The notes beneath the pieces were generated by a model, which saw nothing but the letters and a program-made list of their open reading frames with translations, was not told the origin of the DNA and did no database searches. Shown piece by piece: positions 55,042-64,000 of a stretch of 64,000 nt of DNA. The position numbers and the translations under genes are program-made. The stretch is from NCBI GenBank assembly GCA_001512505.1, contig LFSC01000036.1, positions 37,893-101,892 of the forward strand. Reading direction: 5' to 3'. Source of the stretch: Clostridiaceae bacterium DTU079. GTDB taxonomy: Bacteria > Bacillota > Clostridia > Acetivibrionales > Acetivibrionaceae. Position 1 is the first letter of the stretch, and each line of letters begins with the position of its first letter.

Positions 55042-55425
55042 ATGAACATAACGGTTTCGTATGACCTGGCAAATTTTATTATGTACTTGTTGGGTGCAGT
55101 TTTAATTGTAGTTGTTATCATAACATTTATTAATATCAACAAATTTATCAAAAGGCTGGACAAGCTTGTTGAGCAAAATGAGGATAATATCAATCGTACC
55201 GCAAAAACTGTTCCTGAAATTGCAAATAATGTTAATGATGTTACCGTAGGAGTCAAAAAGGGTGTGGACAGGATAGGAGAAGCAATGGATGCTGTAGAAT
55301 CGTCTATTTGCGACACAATAGTGGCGGTAACTGAAGGAACGGAAGGCTTGTTGGATTTTGTCGGTATTGTTGGGGAAATATTTAAGGTAATTCTGAAAAT
55401 CTTTCCCTTAGGAAAGAAAAAGTAA
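55042..55425 (+). CDS. DUF948-like membrane protein
   Basis: 127 residues: membrane helix (~10-32, FIMYLLGAVLIVVVIITFIN) followed by a heptad-like helical region (KRLDKLVEQNEDNINRTAKTV, then EIANNVNDVTVGV) as in DUF948/YtxG-type proteins, often found next to YtxH. Start ATG 55042 follows aaaggggga. Together with the preceding gene it looks like a membrane-stress pair. Confidence 0.75.
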   Translation: MNITVSYDLANFIMYLLGAVLIVVVIITFININKFIKRLDKLVEQNEDNINRTAKTVPEIANNVNDVTVGVKKGVDRIGEAMDAVESSICDTIVAVTEGTEGLLDFVGIVGEIFKVILKIFPLGKKK

Positions 55426-55729
55426 TTTCAAAGTAACATAAAATACATCCAATTTATATTTACATAAAATTATTGCCGGTTTTGTTAGGTTTATATTTAA
55501 ACTTGATTAAACTCGGCAATAATTGATTTAGTGGTTTGTTTCAACATATTTATATTACAGTTCAGTTGATGCATGATTTCAATATTCTTTAAATTTCTAT
55601 AGAGTCATGGATATTCTCAAGATATAGAATAGTAACTTATTATGTATTCATTAAGTATCAAGATTTTCATTTTTTTATGATACAATTATCATTAGATATT
55701 ATTTATGTTTTAGGGGAGGCATATTGGAA
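55426..55729 (+). promoter_or_regulatory. AT-rich gap with extended -10 before the CotH gene
   Basis: About 300 bases with no gene. TGATACAAT (55678-55686) is a near-perfect extended -10, 44 bp before the ATG. Ribosome site ggggagg at 55712-55718. Confidence 0.4.
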
Positions 55730-58613
55730 ATGAAAAAAATTATAAGTTTTTTATTATCTGTCGCATTGGCAGCTAGCTTTGGTCTGCCTTGTGGACAAGC
55801 GGAAGCTGCCAGCCTTGAAGAACCTCGTATATATATCAACGAACTCATGGCATCCAACAAAAATACCATACGGGACGGAGATCTTGAAGACCCTAAACAT
55901 GGGAGTTTGGGGGGATCTTATTCCGATTGGATCGAGCTGTATAATGCTTCGGATGACCCCATAGATTTAACGGGCTATAGCATTTCGGACGACGGTGCAA
56001 CAAACATGGGTTTTCCCCAAAGGAAACATCCCTCCGAGAGGATATCTTGTAATTTGGGCTTCAGATAAGAATAAAGTGACCGGTGACGGTCAGTTACATG
56101 CAAACTTTAAACTTAGTACAGATGGCGAAAAAATTGTGTTGAAATCACCTGACGGTTATGTTATTGATTCTGTCACCTATGGAAGGCTGGATGATGATGA
56201 GTCGTATGGCAGAAGTATAGACGGTGGAGAAGAGTTTTTGATATTTTCCAAAGCTACCCCTAACGCAAGCAATAACAATTCACAGGCAATAGTTCTTGAA
56301 CCTGTTTTTTCACGTCAAGCCGGTTTCTATACTGAGGAATTTGATTTGGAGCTAAGGGTAAGTCAAGAAGATACTAAAATATATTATACCCTCGACGGTT
56401 CCGATCCCAAGCCAGGGGATCCCCGTACCTTTGAATACTCCGGAAAGATAAGAATAAAAAACAGAGCCGGAGATCCCAATGTATTGTCCATGATTAATAC
56501 GGGAGATTATTATTGGGATCCTCCTTTAGGAGAGGTATTCAAGGGAACAACGGTAAAAGCCGTTGCTGTGAGGACAGACGGTAAAGTCAGCCGAACCGTG
56601 ACCTGCTCATATTTTGTAGATCCCGATATGATGACAAGATACAGCATTCCTGTCATCTCAATTGTAACCGATGAGGCAAATTTATTTGATAAAAACACGG
56701 GAATATATTTAAACAGCAATAAAAGTGGGGCTGATTGGGAGAGGCCTGCCCATATTGAATTTTTTGAAAGTGATGGAACCCTTGGTTTTTCCCACTATTG
56801 TGGAATAAGGCTTCATGGAGGAGGTTCAAAAGGGTTCGGTCAAAAAAGTCTTCGAATTTACGCAGACCGAGGCTACGATTATAAAGAAAAAATCAGCTAT
56901 AATATCTTCCCGGGACTAAAAGACAAAGTGACCGGAAAAAGTATAACCGATTTTAAACGTCTTATACTGCGAAATTCCGGAAATGACTGGTCCCATAGCA
57001 TGTTCAGGGATGGACTGATGCACGGACTTGTATCTCATTTAAACCTCGATACACAAGCATACAGGCCTTCGGTAGTATTTATTAACGGTGAATATTGGGG
57101 AATACATAACATACGCGAACGGTATGACAACATTTATTTCGCATCCCATTATAATCTGAACAAGGACAGGGTTGCACTGCTTGAAGTTACTTATTATGGA
57201 GCTATTACCGTAAATGAAGGAACGGAGGAGGATGCAAAAGCTTTTACTAATGAAATTATCAATTTTCTTAAATCCAACGATATTACCAAAAAAGAAAATT
57301 ATGAATATATAAAGACAAAAATGGATGTGGATAATTTTATTGATTACCATGTTGCGAATATTTACTTTGCTAATGGTGACTGGCCGCAGAACAATGTTAG
57401 CATGTGGAAATACAAGACCGAGGACGGTTTATACCACCCGGAAGCACCTTACGGACAAGACGGCAGATGGAGATGGATTTTAAAAGATACGGATTTTGGC
57501 TTTGCCGGACCAATGATGGGTTCTAGCGGCATTACTCATAATACCTTGAGTCATGCTTCGGAAAATGCCCAAAACGAATGGGCGGTATTTCTTTTCAAAA
57601 AACTACTGGAGAATACTGAGTTCAGAAATGCGTTTATCAATAGAATGGCCGATTATCTTAATACCTGCTTTGAACCTCAATTGGTAATTGATGCAATAGA
57701 TGAAATGAAAGATGCCATAGCTTCTTCAATACCGGAACATAATGCCCGCTGGCGAGCTATTTCGGATTGGGACGGTGAGGTAGAGTTAATGCGGACCTTT
57801 GCAAAAGAACGTCCTGACCATGTGATTGGGCATATGATTAATAAATTCGAAAGCTTTGGTATTACAGATACTTATTCTATTAAACTGGAAACCGATACTT
57901 CAAAGGGCTTTATCCGGATTAATTCCATTGATCTTAAATCCTCAACCCGGGGAGTGAAAAATCCGGAGGAGTGGACAGGAAAATACTTCAAAGGTGTGCC
58001 TTTGACAATTAAGGCTGTTCCAGAAGACGGGTATGTTTTTGAATGTTGGGAAGGAATTGATGAAGCTTCCGATACCTTAGTATTAACGCCAACCCAAGAT
58101 ATAAGCTTAAGGGCTATATTTAAAAAAGCCGGCAATGCGGAATGTAAAATTTCGGGGTATGTGAAACCGGATTTAACCTCAACGGCTGCCGGTATAAATT
58201 CAAATTTCAAGGTAGAAGTTCTAGATCTAAATATATCGGAGTTGACTGACGAAGACGGATATTTTGAAATGTCTGTTCCTCAAAACGATACAGAATATAT
58301 TTTTAGAATAAGCAAAATTAATTATCTTTCGAGGGAGATTAAAACAGTTATCGTTTCAGAGGATATGGCTTTATCTTCCAAGGAGTCACCGTTAATTATA
58401 TGGGCCGGCGATATTGAGATAGATGGACATTCGCACGGTGCTATAAATATGAAGGACATTGTAGAAATTATAAAACTATTCAACACCATACCCAGGGATG
58501 CAGAATACAATGCAGGTTTGGACTTTAATAAAGACAACGCGATTAACTTAATAGATATTGTGATTGTGTTAAAGCATTTTAACACCACATCTAATGATTA
58601 TAATAAAAAATGA
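55730..58613 (+). pseudogene. CotH-family protein with lamin-tail domain and type I dockerin, frameshifted
   Basis: Two overlapping frames encode one protein of ~960 residues. Frame 1 (55730-56068): signal peptide (1-28) and the first half of a lamin-tail domain (INELMASNKNT, DWIELYNASDDPIDLTGYS). Frame 2 (open from 55995, stop 58611-58613): the rest of that domain (VFPKGNIPPRGYLVIWASD), a chitobiase-type domain (YYTLDGSDP), a CotH kinase-like domain (GIRLHGGGSKGFGQKSLRIY, RLILRNSGNDWSHSMFRDGL, WILKDTDFGF), an InlB-repeat-like domain, a Cna-B-like domain and a C-terminal dockerin. The frame changes near 56004-56010 (one extra base or two missing), with no long homopolymer there. A cellulosomal CotH is known in this group; whether this copy is truly broken or misassembled is open. 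Confidence 0.85.
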
Positions 58614-58623
58614 CTATAATAAA

Positions 58624-58658
58624 AAAACTCAAGGGTTCATAGCCCTTGAGTTTTCTTA
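58624..58658 (+). terminator. Intrinsic terminator after the CotH gene
   Basis: A perfect 12-bp stem (aaaactcaaggg 58624-58635 with cccttgagtttt 58643-58654) followed by ctta. Confidence 0.9.
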
Positions 58659-58685
58659 GTGGGATTTCATCAAGTGAAATGATCA

Positions 58686-58718
58686 AAAGCGATGAAGGCA
58701 CGATGCCAACATCGCTTT
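58686..58718 (-). terminator. Intrinsic terminator of the zinc-ribbon gene
   Basis: AAAGCGATG (58686-58694) with CATCGCTTT (58710-58718), inner ggca/tgcc pairing. On the minus strand it ends in a T-rich run. Confidence 0.8.
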
Positions 58719-58729
58719 AATTATAATCA

Positions 58730-58927
58730 TTACCAGTTGCTTCCGTAGCTTTTTCCGAATCCTCTGTTTCCGCTGTTACTTCTTCTTTGCTGTTTTCTGG
58801 CTTGCCTGCAAGCAGGACATCTCTGAGGTTCGTTTTGGAATCCCTTTTCTGCGTAAAACTGCTGTTCTCCTTCTGTAAAAGTGAACTCTGAATTGCAGTC
58901 TTTACATACCAATGTTTTATCTGCCAT
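58730..58927 (-). CDS. Small zinc-ribbon protein
   Basis: 65 residues with two CxxC knuckles (CKDC near residue 8, CPAC near residue 38) spaced as in the zf-trcl/PF13451 probable zinc-binding family: LVCKDCNSEFTFTEGEQQFY, then QRCPACRQARK. The tail is Arg/Ser/Gly-rich, suggesting nucleic-acid contact. Start preceded by a perfect aaggaggt. Monocistronic with its own terminator. Function of the family is unproven. Confidence 0.88.
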   Translation of the reverse strand: MADKTLVCKDCNSEFTFTEGEQQFYAEKGFQNEPQRCPACRQARKQQRRSNSGNRGFGKSYGSNW

Positions 58928-59200
58928 TTTTATACCTCCTTATAATTTGGATTTAACTTATTCAAGACACATTCTTCCAAACTATAAGGAGAATATGGGT
59001 CATGAAACGAATTAAATCACTTGATATCAAAATTATATCACAGTTTCTTTCCTGAAGCAATATGAAATTAATTGTTTTTTCCATTTTTTCTCTTCCTAAG
59101 GAATGAAAACCTATAATATACTAAAAGCTTTGTCTTTATTAATTTTTTAGGTTAGATTTTCATAAGGATATTATAGGGAAAAAAACAAGGATGTAATAAA

Positions 59201-59710
59201 ATGGATGGAACGGGAGTTATTAAAGCATATGACAGGAGCAAAGCAGTAGAATATGCACACAGATGGGCTTTTGGCCGCAATCCTAAATATCTGGATTTCG
59301 AGCATCTTGGAGGAGACTGTACAAATTTTGCATCACAGGTGATATACTCAGGTAGCGGTGTAATGAATTATACACCGACCTTTGGGTGGTATTACAGAAG
59401 TTCTTATGATAGAACACCTTCATGGACCGGAGTGAATTATTTATATAATTTTCTTATAAACAATAAGGGAGCGGGGCCGTTTGCTCAACAAGTGGATGTG
59501 AAGGATATACAGCCCGGAGATATTATACAGCTGGCATTTAGATCCTCATCCAGCTTTGATCATAGTCCGGTTGTTGTTGAAACCGGATACCCTGTAAGTT
59601 TAAATAACATACTTATAGCCGCACATACCTACGACAGGGATTATTACCCGATTACAAACTATAAATGGGTGGACATCAGATTTATACATATTCTAGGTGT
59701 TAGAATATGA
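59201..59710 (+). CDS. Amidase-domain protein (PF12671-like, papain-type fold)
   Basis: A 169-residue protein matching the putative amidase domain found in clostridial wall hydrolases: KAVEYAHRWAFGRNPKY, then GGDCTNFASQVIYSG with the catalytic Cys, a W-rich segment, and DHSPVVVE with the catalytic His. Unlike many relatives it has no signal peptide, so it may act inside the cell (for example in the mother cell or spore) or be released by lysis. Start ATG 59201 with aaggatg. Single gene. Confidence 0.82.
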   Translation: MDGTGVIKAYDRSKAVEYAHRWAFGRNPKYLDFEHLGGDCTNFASQVIYSGSGVMNYTPTFGWYYRSSYDRTPSWTGVNYLYNFLINNKGAGPFAQQVDVKDIQPGDIIQLAFRSSSSFDHSPVVVETGYPVSLNNILIAAHTYDRDYYPITNYKWVDIRFIHILGVRI

Positions 59711-59735
59711 TTGTAATTCGGAAATTGCTTTAATC

Positions 59736-60185
59736 TTATTTAGAAGGCTTTTTTTCCCGGCATGCATTCAACAAGGCTTCCAGATCAAACAGCAAAACGG
59801 GCTGATTGCCAATATTAAGGACGCCTTGCAGGTAAACTTTATCAATATGGGAAACTGACTCCGGAGGAGGTTGAATTTCATCATCATCATTAACTTCAAC
59901 AATTTCGTTTACTGAATCAGCCATAAAACCGAAGGAGTCGGATTCACTGTTTATTATCAGTATCTTCATAGCCTCGCTGTCCTGTTTTTTTTCGGGGAGA
60001 TTAAGCTTATTTTTTATGTTTAAAAGGGTATAGACCTTGCCGCGCAGATTGATTAGCCCTTCTATATAAGAAGGTGTATTTGGAACCTTGAATACCTCCT
60101 GCATTTGAACAATCTCAATTACATGTGCGATGTCAATTCCGAAAAGTTCATCGTTGAGTTCGAAAACAATGTATTTTTGTGACAT
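59736..60185 (-). CDS. cheW: Chemotaxis coupling protein CheW
   Basis: 149 residues of the CheW fold: YIVFELNDELFGIDIAHVIEI, VPNTPSYIEGLINLRGKV with the NLRG motif, and MADSVNEIVEV. It links chemoreceptors to CheA. Start at 60185 (MSQKYI) with ggaggg upstream; the longer open frame upstream has no site. It is isolated from other chemotaxis genes, so it may serve a receptor system elsewhere or a non-chemotactic pathway. Confidence 0.9.
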   Translation of the reverse strand: MSQKYIVFELNDELFGIDIAHVIEIVQMQEVFKVPNTPSYIEGLINLRGKVYTLLNIKNKLNLPEKKQDSEAMKILIINSESDSFGFMADSVNEIVEVNDDDEIQPPPESVSHIDKVYLQGVLNIGNQPVLLFDLEALLNACREKKPSK

Positions 60186-60531
60186 AGTTATCCCTCCGCA
60201 AAGAATTGTTGTATCGAATGCTAAAACACTAATATGAATTAAAGAGCAAATAAAACGTATGTATGCATTTAAATGAGGAAAAACATCTGTCAGTAAACTG
60301 AGATATTGTATTTTAGTATTGTAATTTTGAAAAATAATAGAACAAACCCTAATACTATTATACCAACTTTCTTTCCGATAATCAAGCAACGCAGTTGGCA
60401 AGTTACAGGGATGGACAGGGTGTGGCCTTTATATTAATTGACGGATAGTAAAAATATGTGCTATGCTAATTTATGAAGTTTAGCTGATGGGTGTGGGGAG
60501 TCTAAAGAGTAAAAGGAATAGGAGAATAAAA

Positions 60532-61341
60532 ATGGAAAGGTATTTACAATTAATTATTGATTATGTTACGTCTGTAGGCTTGAAGGTGCTTTATTCGGTT
60601 GTTATTCTCGGAGTCGGTCTTTATCTTATCAAATACTTTATTAAATTTATTGCCAATTTAAAGGGATTTCATAAGATTGACCCAACGGCACAATCATTTA
60701 TTAAAAGCTTTGTATCGATAGGTCTTAAAGTAATATTGATTATAATTGTTGTGAGTATTCTTGGAGTTCCTCTTTCATCGGTAGTGGCGTTACTTGCATC
60801 TGCAGGTCTGGCTATAGGTCTTGCTTTGCAGGGGGCGTTGTCGAACATTGCAGGAGGACTTATTATACTCATATTTAAGCCGTTTAAAGTAGGGGATTAT
60901 ATAGAGACGCAGTCTCTTTCCGGAACGGTAAAAGAGATAACGGTCTTTTACACTATACTGGCAACTCCGGACAATAAACGTATAACATTACCTAACGGTT
61001 CTTTGACAAATGCATCGATTACCAATTTTTCAGCAGAGATGACCCGGCGTGTGGATTTAACCTTTTCTGCTCCGTACAGCGTTGATATTGAATCGGTTAA
61101 GAATATACTTTTAATGCTTGCAGAAAATCATCCCCTGATATTAAAACAACCTAAACCTATGTCGAGGCTTGCTTCACACGGTGACAGTGCACTTAATTAT
61201 GTATTGAGGGTATGGTGCAATAATTCCGATTACTGGACGGTATTTTACGACCTCACCGAAGGAGTTAAAAAGGAATTTGACAAACAGGGAATTGCTATTC
61301 CTTATCCTCAAATGGATATTCATATGTCGAACAAAGACTAG
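60532..61341 (+). CDS. mscS: Small-conductance mechanosensitive channel (MscS family)
   Basis: 269 residues: three membrane helices (~8-35, 55-85, 90-125), the pore helix with the Gly/Ala pattern ASAGLAIGLALQGALSNIAGG, then the beta domain (FKVGDYIETQSLSGTVKEI, RITLPNGSLTNASITNFS) and C-terminal alpha/beta domain. It opens under osmotic downshock. Start ATG 60532 follows aggaataggag; the upstream in-frame ATG at 60487 is less likely. Single gene. Confidence 0.92.
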   Translation: MERYLQLIIDYVTSVGLKVLYSVVILGVGLYLIKYFIKFIANLKGFHKIDPTAQSFIKSFVSIGLKVILIIIVVSILGVPLSSVVALLASAGLAIGLALQGALSNIAGGLIILIFKPFKVGDYIETQSLSGTVKEITVFYTILATPDNKRITLPNGSLTNASITNFSAEMTRRVDLTFSAPYSVDIESVKNILLMLAENHPLILKQPKPMSRLASHGDSALNYVLRVWCNNSDYWTVFYDLTEGVKKEFDKQGIAIPYPQMDIHMSNKD

Positions 61342-61448
61342 ATTATGGATATGTGTTTATATTAATTAAGGTGAATCTTTTATTTTTTCATAACAAGTAT
61401 CAAGGCTATAGATGCTGCAATTTTATTTTAACAGGAGTGTGATATGCT

Positions 61449-61841
61449 ATGAAAAGGATTCAGGTACGGACTCATGCAAGGACGGAGATGATAGATATAA
61501 CGTCCAGAATTCAAGATGTTGTTAGGGAATCGGGGATTGAATCGGGAATTTGTACTGTTTTTGTACCTCATACAACAGCAGGAATTACAATAAATGAAAA
61601 TGCAGATCCGGATGTGGTATCGGATATTCTGAAAGAAGTTAATAAAATTGTTCCATTTGAAGATGGCTATTCCCATATGGAGGGCAATTCTGCCGCACAT
61701 ATTAAAGCAAGCATGTTTGGATTTTCACAGCAGATAATTATCGAAGGCGGGAGATTGGTTCTGGGGACATGGCAGGGCATATATTTTTGTGAGTTTGACG
61801 GACCGAGAAACCGGGAGGTATATGTCAAGATAACTCCATGA
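61449..61841 (+). CDS. YjbQ/UPF0047 family protein
   Basis: A 130-residue protein with the family signature: CTVFVPHTTAGITINENADP in the middle and GRLVLGTWQGIYFCEFDGPR near the end (Prosite UPF0047). Some members show weak thiamine-phosphate-synthase activity; the physiological role is unsettled. Start ATG 61449 with caggag 11 bp upstream. Convergent with argJ, sharing a terminator. Confidence 0.93.
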   Translation: MKRIQVRTHARTEMIDITSRIQDVVRESGIESGICTVFVPHTTAGITINENADPDVVSDILKEVNKIVPFEDGYSHMEGNSAAHIKASMFGFSQQIIIEGGRLVLGTWQGIYFCEFDGPRNREVYVKITP

Positions 61842-61906
61842 TGATTTAAAGGCTTTTGGACAGGTTATTTATTTGAAAATCTATTGTGAATTATAATTAC
61901 TAAAAA

Positions 61907-61948
61907 CATTCATACCCTGACTGTGTGCAGTCAGGGCATGAATGTTTA
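61907..61948. terminator. Bidirectional terminator between yjbQ-like gene and argJ
   Basis: A 16-bp stem with one G-U pair (cattcataccctgact 61907-61922 with agtcagggcatgaatg 61929-61944) and T runs on both sides. Confidence 0.92.
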
Positions 61949-61960
61949 ATTCCGTAAATA

Positions 61961-63166
61961 TTATGATCTGTAGCTTCCGTTTATTTTTACATAATCGTAT
62001 GAAAAATCGCATGTCCAGATCCTATCTGACGCAATGCCGCGTTTAAGGTTAATTTTGATTTTAACCTCATCTTTTTTGAGAATTTCCTTGGCGGCATCTT
62101 CGTCAAATTTTAACCCTGCACCGTTACGGCATACCATCAAATCGCCAATATAGATATCCACAAGATTGGGATCAAAATCTGCTCCGGAGTATCCGGCAGC
62201 GGTAATAATCCTTCCCCAGTTGGCATCTTCCCCGAAAATGGCTGTTTTGACAAGGGGAGATTTAGCAATGGAGCTTACAACCTTATAGGCATCCTCTTCA
62301 TTCAAGGCACCCTCGGCAATGACTTCAATGAGCTTGGTTGCACCCTCTCCGTCTTTTGCTATCATCCTGGAAAGATTTGTACATACAAAATCAAGGGCTG
62401 ACTTGAAGCTTGCGTACTCGGCATCTTCTTTAACTATGCCTTCGTTTTCTGCAGCACCGTTGGCAAGCACTATTACCATATCGCAAACACTGGTATCTCC
62501 GTCTACCGATACCCTGTTAAATGTACGGGACACCACTTCCTTTAGCGCTTTGTCCAGAAGGCCCCGGGAAATATTAGCGTCGGTTGTAATTATGCTTATC
62601 ATTGTGGCCATATTGGGATGTATCATTCCGGATCCCTTTGCCATACCGCCTATTCTTACTCTTTCTCCCTGAATTTCTATATCTACGGCAATTTCCTTTG
62701 AAACCAGGTCAGTGGTCATAATGGCTTCAGCTGCATCATGCCCGCCTTCGGAAGACAAACTTGAAATTCCTGACCTTATACCGCCACGAACCTTGGGGAG
62801 ATTGAGAGGTATGCCTATTACTCCTGTTGAACCTATAAGGATGTTTTCTTTCTTACAGTTCAAAAGGTGTGCGGCAAGTTCCGCCATTTCGTTTGCATCC
62901 TTAATACCCTGTTCACCGAGGCATGCATTGGCATTACCGCTGTTTATGATTACAGCCTTGGCATAACCGCTCTTGATATGTTCCATTGTAAGTTGCAATG
63001 AGTGTCCCTTAACTACGTTTTTTGTAAATACTCCTGCTGCCACTGCAATGTCCTCAGAGCAAACGACAGCAAGATCCTTGTTTCCATTGTTTTTAAGGCC
63101 GCATGCAACTCCGGAAGCTGTGTATCCTTTGGGAGCCGTAACTCCTCCTTCAACTATATTTATCAT
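61961..63166 (-). CDS. argJ: Bifunctional ornithine acetyltransferase / N-acetylglutamate synthase
   Basis: A 401-residue ArgJ. It carries the self-cleavage site KGSGMIHPNMATM, where cutting before the Thr yields alpha and beta chains with Thr as nucleophile. Other signatures are VVIINSGNANACLGEQG-like AVIINSGNANACLG, GSTGVIGIPL and a late GEDANWGRI. It transfers acetyl from N-acetylornithine to glutamate in arginine synthesis; whether it also uses acetyl-CoA is not predictable from sequence. Start at 63166 with ggag 8 bp upstream; the in-frame GTG at 63175 overlaps that site. No other arg genes are in the window. Confidence 0.95.
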   Translation of the reverse strand: MINIVEGGVTAPKGYTASGVACGLKNNGNKDLAVVCSEDIAVAAGVFTKNVVKGHSLQLTMEHIKSGYAKAVIINSGNANACLGEQGIKDANEMAELAAHLLNCKKENILIGSTGVIGIPLNLPKVRGGIRSGISSLSSEGGHDAAEAIMTTDLVSKEIAVDIEIQGERVRIGGMAKGSGMIHPNMATMISIITTDANISRGLLDKALKEVVSRTFNRVSVDGDTSVCDMVIVLANGAAENEGIVKEDAEYASFKSALDFVCTNLSRMIAKDGEGATKLIEVIAEGALNEEDAYKVVSSIAKSPLVKTAIFGEDANWGRIITAAGYSGADFDPNLVDIYIGDLMVCRNGAGLKFDEDAAKEILKKDEVKIKINLKRGIASDRIWTCDFSYDYVKINGSYRS

Positions 63167-63412
63167 TTTTTTCACTCCGTTTAATGTTTAATTTTATGTT
63201 TATTATTTGCTGGATAAAAATAATAACAAGAAAAATTATATAAAAATATTGGCAGGGATTCAATAGAAGCAGCATTATTTATAGTTTTTATTAAGGTCAA
63301 GTCACCGCTAAAAAGATTCGAAAAAGGATTAAAGCCATATACAACAACGATAACATAAATTATGAAGACTTCGTTTATAAAACTTTTTCAAGTGAAAAAC
63401 AAAGATAAATTG

Positions 63413-63448
63413 ATAAAAAAGAGCCCCCACTTTTAGTAAGTGAAGGCC
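63413..63448 (-). terminator. Probable terminator of the CE2-like gene
   Basis: CACTT (63428-63432) with AAGTG (63438-63442), extended by gcc/ggc pairs, followed on the minus strand by a run of six Ts. The rest of 63167-63503 shows no gene and no clear arginine operator. Confidence 0.6.
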
Positions 63449-63503
63449 ATATTTTAAGTTATACCATCTATGAATTTAGCTATTGAGGGACAATAGACGT
63501 GGT

Positions 63504-63981
63504 TTACCATCCAAGCTTTTGCTTTATTTCTGAAGTAAGCTGTTCTGCCATTAATCTATGAGTAATAAGATTTGGATGCCAATCTTCTCCATAACCGTTG
63601 CTGGGGTCTTGTTGAGGAAACTCTACAAAATAAACCTTGGAATCTCCACTTGAATTGAAATAATTTATAACTTCTTGAATATAGCTGCGGCAAGAATCCA
63701 AGCCGCTTCCCCAAAGCATAGGTCCAACACAACAGAATATATGCGCATCCGGATAATTCGTACGTACCTTTGTAACAAGCTCTTTATAAGCTGATATGAA
63801 TTTTGTCCTATCGGCCGGTATTGTTGAAAAATCATTGGTACCGAGATTAATAACAACAACCTGAGGTACATAGTTCTTAAAATCCCATTCAACTCCGCTC
63901 TGTGGAAGAGTAAGGGGATAACGGTCCATAATAAGGGGTCCTCCCGAACCGCCGTAGTTCATAGTAAGTCCTATTCCTGAC
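63504..63981 (-). CDS. CE2-like SGNH esterase, C-terminal part (5' end missing)
   Basis: 158 residues of an SGNH/GDSL-type carbohydrate esterase resembling family CE2. VVVINLGTNDFS holds the block III Gly-x-Asn-Asp and GYGEDWHPNLITHRLMAEQL holds the catalytic His (D-x-H, block V). The FPQQDPSNGYGEDWHPN stretch is typical of CE2 xylan/glucomannan acetylesterases of cellulosomal bacteria. The nucleophile Ser block and any N-terminal domain lie beyond the contig end. In A. thermocellus CE2 domains can be fused to GH5 and dockerin modules, but the upstream part is unseen. The frame runs into adapter sequence, so no real start is present. Confidence 0.8.
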
Positions 63982-64000
63982 CTGTCTCTTATACACATCT
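63982..64000. other. Nextera/Tn5 mosaic-end adapter at the contig end
   Basis: The last 19 bases, ctgtctcttatacacatct, are identical to the Tn5 mosaic end used in Nextera libraries. They are not genomic. Read on the minus strand they give the false N terminus MCIRDR on the truncated esterase. Confidence 0.98.

Noticed and set aside
63982..63998. MCIRDR as a genuine N terminus of the esterase
   Set aside because: These codons are the Tn5 mosaic-end adapter.

Overview
The window looks like a low-GC, anaerobic, cellulosome-producing clostridium close to Acetivibrio (Clostridium) thermocellus. The basis is two type I dockerin proteins (a GH5 cellulase and a CotH protein), a dockerin-less GH48-CBM3 enzyme resembling CelY, a SigI/RsgI pair whose anti-sigma factor ends in a CBM3, several SLH-anchored surface proteins, Thr-Pro linkers of the TNTPT type, and sporulation genes (ytrH/ytrI). 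Species cannot be fixed from sequence alone. The last 19 bases (63982-64000) are exactly the Nextera/Tn5 mosaic-end adapter, so the window ends at an untrimmed draft contig end.

Layout. 180-1532: a lipoprotein. 1637-8383: a co-directional cluster for a surface glycan or glycolipid (GtrA-like, two large polytopic GT-C-type proteins, a UDP-galactopyranose-mutase-like flavoprotein, a membrane-anchored CBM-like protein). 8523-30333: the cellulose/surface section, with a CelO-like CBM3-GH5-dockerin enzyme divergent from a GHL10-SLH protein, a small secreted helical protein, a 4,619-residue SLH-anchored protein with about 34 copies of a ~95-residue repeat plus 7 Big_2 domains, and then sigI-rsgI. 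30528-35989: a SEC-C protein, bioY with a BirA-type operator, an LTA-synthase-like protein, a Na/Pi cotransporter homologue and ytrH-ytrI. 36188-39624: an ECF sigma factor/ABC exporter operon. 39669-43285: a broken Rhs polymorphic-toxin cassette with candidate immunity genes and no full-length parent rhs. 43573-47723: sirtuin, cyclophilin lipoprotein, asnA, asnS. 47925-50879: the GH48-CBM3 exocellulase. 51183-55425: split chromate transporter, PspC/LiaF-like envelope genes, YtxH and DUF948-like proteins. 55730-58613: a frameshifted CotH-dockerin gene. 58730-63166: zinc-ribbon protein, amidase, CheW, MscS, YjbQ, ArgJ. 63504-63981: the 3' part of a CE2-like esterase cut off by the contig end.

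How it fits together. RsgI would sense extracellular polysaccharide with its CBM3 and release SigI to drive cellulase genes. The GH5, GH48 and CotH products are secreted enzymes or cellulosome components. The SLH proteins coat the cell surface next to them. No scaffoldin gene, tRNA, rRNA, CRISPR array or insertion sequence was seen.

The most unusual items are the giant repeat protein, the orphan Rhs toxin/immunity cassette with two poly-A frameshifts, the frameshifted CotH-dockerin gene, a long unexplained hairpin at 31847-31925, and the adapter-derived false N terminus at the right end.
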